Assembly (NCBI GenBank): GCA_017617545.1
Contig: JAFZVZ010000001.1
Coordinates: 1-64,000, forward strand
Direction of reading: 5' to 3'
Source of the DNA: Lachnospiraceae bacterium
GTDB lineage: Bacteria; Bacillota; Clostridia; Lachnospirales; Lachnospiraceae
DNA length: 64,000 bases
The notes under the pieces were generated by a model that was not told where the DNA came from, made no database searches, and saw nothing but the letters and a program-made list of their open reading frames with translations. Positions 61,455 to 64,000 of the stretch are shown piece after piece (position 1 is the first letter of the stretch; the number at the start of each line of letters is the position of its first letter). A program made the position numbers and the translations under genes.

Positions 61455-62016
61455 AGGGCGTAACTCCTTTCTTCTTCAGGATCTCACGCAGGCGAAGCTT
61501 TCCGCGGTAGAGGATATTTTCCACTTTCTTCGTCGGAAAATGAAGCCTCTCCGCAATGTCCTTCACGCTGCGCCCGAGGTAATACCGTTCGAGGAAAATG
61601 CTTCGCTCGGGCTCGCCGAGCTCCTCCAGCGAGGTCAGTACCTCGTCTTGCAGCCAGTCGCTCACGACGTTGTCGTCGGTCAGTTCCGGCGACGGCGGTT
61701 CGATCCCGTCCTCCAATGCCCGTTCCAGGGAGAGAGGGGACGGTCTCAGCGCCCTCAGCCGGTCCCGCGCGACGTTGCGCGCGACGGCATAAAGGTAACT
61801 CTTCAGGGAGCAGGCCCCATCCAGCCGGATTCTGTCACGATGCTGCCATACATTGACGAAGACATCGGACACGGCCTCCTCGATCTCCTCCGGCGGGAGA
61901 CCCGCAAGGATGGATCGGCAGATCTTATGCACTGCGGGTCCGTATATGTGGATCAGCTGCTCCACACCGCGTTCCGGTTCCGTTGTCAACATTGCCAGGA
62001 GAGTGCGTTCGTCCAT
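61447..62016 (-). CDS. ECF-type RNA polymerase sigma factor
   Basis: 189 residues. Region 2 covers about 20-95 (IYGPAVHKICRSILAG, VSDVFVNVWQHRDRIR, LKSYLYAVARNVARDRLRAL). Region 4 covers about 130-180 (LGEPERSIFLERYYLGRSVK, DIAERLHFPTKKVENILYRG). The ATG at 62016 follows GGAAAGGAGC. On the minus strand upstream, TATAGT with TTGAGT 19 bases before it is a possible promoter. No ECF-type autoregulatory GAAC/CGTA pair could be fixed with normal spacing. Confidence 0.92.
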   Translation of the reverse strand: MDERTLLAMLTTEPERGVEQLIHIYGPAVHKICRSILAGLPPEEIEEAVSDVFVNVWQHRDRIRLDGACSLKSYLYAVARNVARDRLRALRPSPLSLERALEDGIEPPSPELTDDNVVSDWLQDEVLTSLEELGEPERSIFLERYYLGRSVKDIAERLHFPTKKVENILYRGKLRLREILKKKGVTPYE

Positions 62017-62183
62017 CCGGTTGCTCCTTTCCGAAGATTTCCTTTGCCCTACTATACGCTGAAACGCGTCATTTCACTCAAACAATTTTATACGGGAGGC
62101 ACTTCCTAGTCAAATAAGCGGTCAATTGCGGGTGCATTTTCCGAAAAAAGCGAAACGGATCATACGGAAAATAATATCCGGGC

Positions 62184-62212
62184 TTTCACAAAAGGCGCTG
62201 TTATGGTATACT
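62184..62212 (+). promoter_or_regulatory. Promoter of the GGDEF gene
   Basis: TTTCAC (62184-62189), a 17-base spacer and TATACT (62207-62212). The leader to the ATG at 62271 is about 50 bases and contains GGGGGAGGAAC. Confidence 0.6.
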
Positions 62213-62270
62213 GCACTGAGCAAGGGGGAGGAACAGAACAGGGGACTATAACGACACAAAGGATTTTTCC

Positions 62271-63359
62271 ATGAAGGCTTTACGAACCATACGAAACTAT
62301 CTGTTCTACTGCGGGATCGAGCGGGACGAATACAACAGGATCAAGAAGGATGCGTACATCTCAAATTTTGTTGTGTGGCGGATCCTCCTTTTCTTTATGG
62401 CTGCCGTGTTTGCTGCGCTGTGCCTGACGGCACTGGTCAACGATCTGTTACGGACCAACGTGGCCATCTACCTGTCCGCGTTCGTGTATTTCGCCTCGGT
62501 GATCGCGTTTTTCTTTATCCTGCGAAAAGACTCGCGGGTGGCGCAGGTGCTCATCTACCTGTCGATCTTCCTGCTCTTTCTGTTCGGCTGTTTTATCTCG
62601 AAAAATAACCCGGTGGCGCCGGCGACGACATTTATCGCGCTGCTGCTGATCACGCCGATGTTCATCATCGGCCGGCCGATCTTCATGGCGATCGAGCTGA
62701 GCGCGGCGGCGACCGTGTTTGCGGTGTGGATGAAGTACGTGAAGGCGTACGACATCTGGATGGTGGACCTGATCAACGTGATCATCTTCACGGTCGTCGG
62801 CATTTTCCTGAGCATCATCGCCAACGCCGTACGCATCCGCGAGTTCGTGCTGACGCGGAAGCTCAACATCCAGAAGGACACGGACGAGCTGACCGGGCTC
62901 AGGAACAAGAGCGCCCTGACGCGCGAGATCAACGCGTTCCTCGCGGACAGCGCGAAGAACAAGGGAACCCTGTATGTGCTCGACGTCGATCGCTTCAAGT
63001 CGATCAACGACACCTTCGGGCACGATGTCGGCGACAGCGTCATCGAGCAGATTGGCGGCGTTCTTCGGAAAATGTTCGTCTCCGACGAGATCGTCGGGCG
63101 CTTCGGCGGCGACGAGTTCATTATTTTCCTGAAGAATACGAACGATCGCGATACCGCCGAAGCCATGGCGGCGGACATCATCGACCGCACATCGGATCAG
63201 GTCGCGCTGCCGGAAACGGACCGGAAGGTTCGGGTGAGCATCGGGATCGCGCTGTACGCCGGTGTCGAGACAAACTATTCGGAGATCTTCAAAAAGGCCG
63301 ACACGGCGCTGTACCGGGCGAAGGCCGATCCGGAGCGCAGTGTCTGCGTGAACGAATAA
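62271..63359 (+). CDS. Membrane diguanylate cyclase (GGDEF domain)
   Basis: 362 residues. About six N-terminal helices (35-200) form a sensor region of unknown ligand, followed by a GGDEF domain (about 200-355). TDELTGLRNKSALTREI opens the domain and the active site is GRFGGDEFIIFL. The inhibitory RxxD I-site position reads FVSD, lacking the Arg, so product inhibition is probably weak. It makes cyclic di-GMP, which often controls exopolysaccharide output, relevant to the glycan locus in this window. Confidence 0.93.
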   Translation: MKALRTIRNYLFYCGIERDEYNRIKKDAYISNFVVWRILLFFMAAVFAALCLTALVNDLLRTNVAIYLSAFVYFASVIAFFFILRKDSRVAQVLIYLSIFLLFLFGCFISKNNPVAPATTFIALLLITPMFIIGRPIFMAIELSAAATVFAVWMKYVKAYDIWMVDLINVIIFTVVGIFLSIIANAVRIREFVLTRKLNIQKDTDELTGLRNKSALTREINAFLADSAKNKGTLYVLDVDRFKSINDTFGHDVGDSVIEQIGGVLRKMFVSDEIVGRFGGDEFIIFLKNTNDRDTAEAMAADIIDRTSDQVALPETDRKVRVSIGIALYAGVETNYSEIFKKADTALYRAKADPERSVCVNE

Positions 63360-63400
63360 AAATAACCGCGAATTCAACGGAGGAACGTGCCATCAGTTCA

Positions 63401-63427
63401 ACGGAGGCCCGTGCCTCCGTTTTGTTT
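63401..63427 (+). terminator. Intrinsic terminator after the GGDEF gene
   Basis: ACGGAGGC (63401-63408) and GCCTCCGT (63413-63420) with a four-base loop, followed by TTTGTTT. An almost identical TTCAACGGAGGAACGTGCC lies 24 bases upstream as a direct repeat. Confidence 0.8.
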
Positions 63428-63453
63428 ACATTTGCGGGAAAGCATGCTATAAT
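63425..63453 (+). promoter_or_regulatory. Promoter of the right-edge gene
   Basis: TTTACA (63425-63430), a 17-base spacer and consensus TATAAT (63448-63453). It partly overlaps the upstream terminator's tail. The leader to the ATG is about 130 bases. Confidence 0.75.
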
Positions 63454-63587
63454 AAAGCGATTATGGGGTAGTGTACCCACAGACCCGCTTCCCGGGCAGG
63501 AAGGTGATATCCGGGAGCCCGGAAGACCTGCTTTCGGCAGCGTGCGGAAGCCGCGGGAATGCGAACGAATCGAGGAGGGCGTCACGG

Positions 63588-64000
63588 ATGATCGGTCCGG
63601 TCGGTACAGCGGAAAATGAGCGTCTGACGACGCGGCTCGGTCGCGAGCGATACCTGCGAAGGCGGCCTGCGGGATTCGGCGAGGACGCGGACATCACCGC
63701 GCGGATCGCGATCGCCGCGGAAGCCGACAGGGCGCTGCGGACCGCAACCGGAACAATGTCGGGCACGGATCCCCGGATTGCCGCGATGGCGGCGGAGCGA
63801 GCCTCGGCAGCCCTGGCCGCGATCGGCCGGGAGGCAGCGGCGATGACACTTCTTCTGAGCGTGCCCGAGGAGATGCCGGAGGCAGCCGTTCGCGAGTATC
63901 TGCGGCCGGCGTACGCGGCAGCGGCCTTCGAGGATGTGATCATCGTCCGGGAGAAGCGCGAGAACGTGCTTGCCCATGTGAGCGCGTGTGGCGAACAGAC
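63588..64000 (+). CDS. Unknown Ala/Arg/Glu-rich protein, truncated by the window edge
   Basis: Open from ATG 63588 to the end, at least 137 residues, with GAGGAGG nine bases upstream. It begins MIGPVGTAENERLTTRLGRE and is rich in Ala, Arg and Glu, probably helical. No motif is recognised. An in-frame GTG at 63504 is a poorer start because its ribosome site is too close. It has its own consensus promoter. Confidence 0.65.
   Translation, partial: MIGPVGTAENERLTTRLGRERYLRRRPAGFGEDADITARIAIAAEADRALRTATGTMSGTDPRIAAMAAERASAALAAIGREAAAMTLLLSVPEEMPEAAVREYLRPAYAAAAFEDVIIVREKRENVLAHVSACGEQ

Overview
The window reads as a chromosomal segment of a Gram-positive Clostridia-type bacterium (Bacillota, probably Lachnospiraceae or a relative). 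This is inferred from the gene set and strong GGAGG ribosome sites. Markers include an ImmA/IrrE peptidase, an ECF sigma factor with an overlapping anti-sigma gene, a DUF3810 protein, ABC-2 exporters and a HipB-like repressor ending in a WKWGDE-type tail. Most of the window is GC-rich; about 21-33 kb is visibly more AT-rich. No rRNA, tRNA, insertion sequence or CRISPR array was recognised.

Left part (1-17.2 kb). A minus-strand trio (XRE repressor, ImmA/IrrE metallopeptidase, PIN-type nuclease) has its own promoter and operator. It is followed by a flippase-like membrane protein and prfC (RF3). Then come an unexplained 84-bp tandem array and a lone HipB-like regulator. Next are a DUF3810 membrane metalloprotease, an unknown membrane protein, an AlbA_2/Schlafen-type regulator, a large STT3-family oligosaccharyltransferase, a MATE exporter and a GH51 arabinofuranosidase.

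Middle part (17.5-52.4 kb). This is a large surface-glycan locus, almost all on the plus strand. Its first half holds a PglF-like dehydratase, a PglE-like aminotransferase, an ATP-grasp/HAD fusion, LicD, a GT4, a PglC-like initiating transferase, a cytidylyltransferase/CobD-like fusion, an octopine-dehydrogenase-like enzyme, another GT4, an epimerase, a Wzx flippase and an EpsG/Wzy polymerase. Its second half holds dTDP-rhamnose genes (rmlA, B, D, C), UDP-FucNAc genes (capE, G, F), several glycosyltransferases and a Wzm/Wzt ABC exporter. It ends with two Wzz-like bitopic proteins under their own promoter. The gene set suggests two polymers with two export routes, and a phosphoethanolamine- or opine-type decoration on the first.

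Right part (52.4-64 kb). A GH13 amylase is followed by a roughly 290-bp foldback element whose right arm carries a promoter. That promoter faces a 34-codon membrane peptide and an ABC-2 transporter operon. An ECF sigma/anti-sigma pair lies on the minus strand, then a GGDEF diguanylate cyclase, then a gene running off the right edge.

Across the window the 9-mer CGGAAAATG occurs about 24 times on the two strands, against about 0.5 expected by chance. It is absent from the AT-rich glycan interior, so it looks like a genome-wide signal word.
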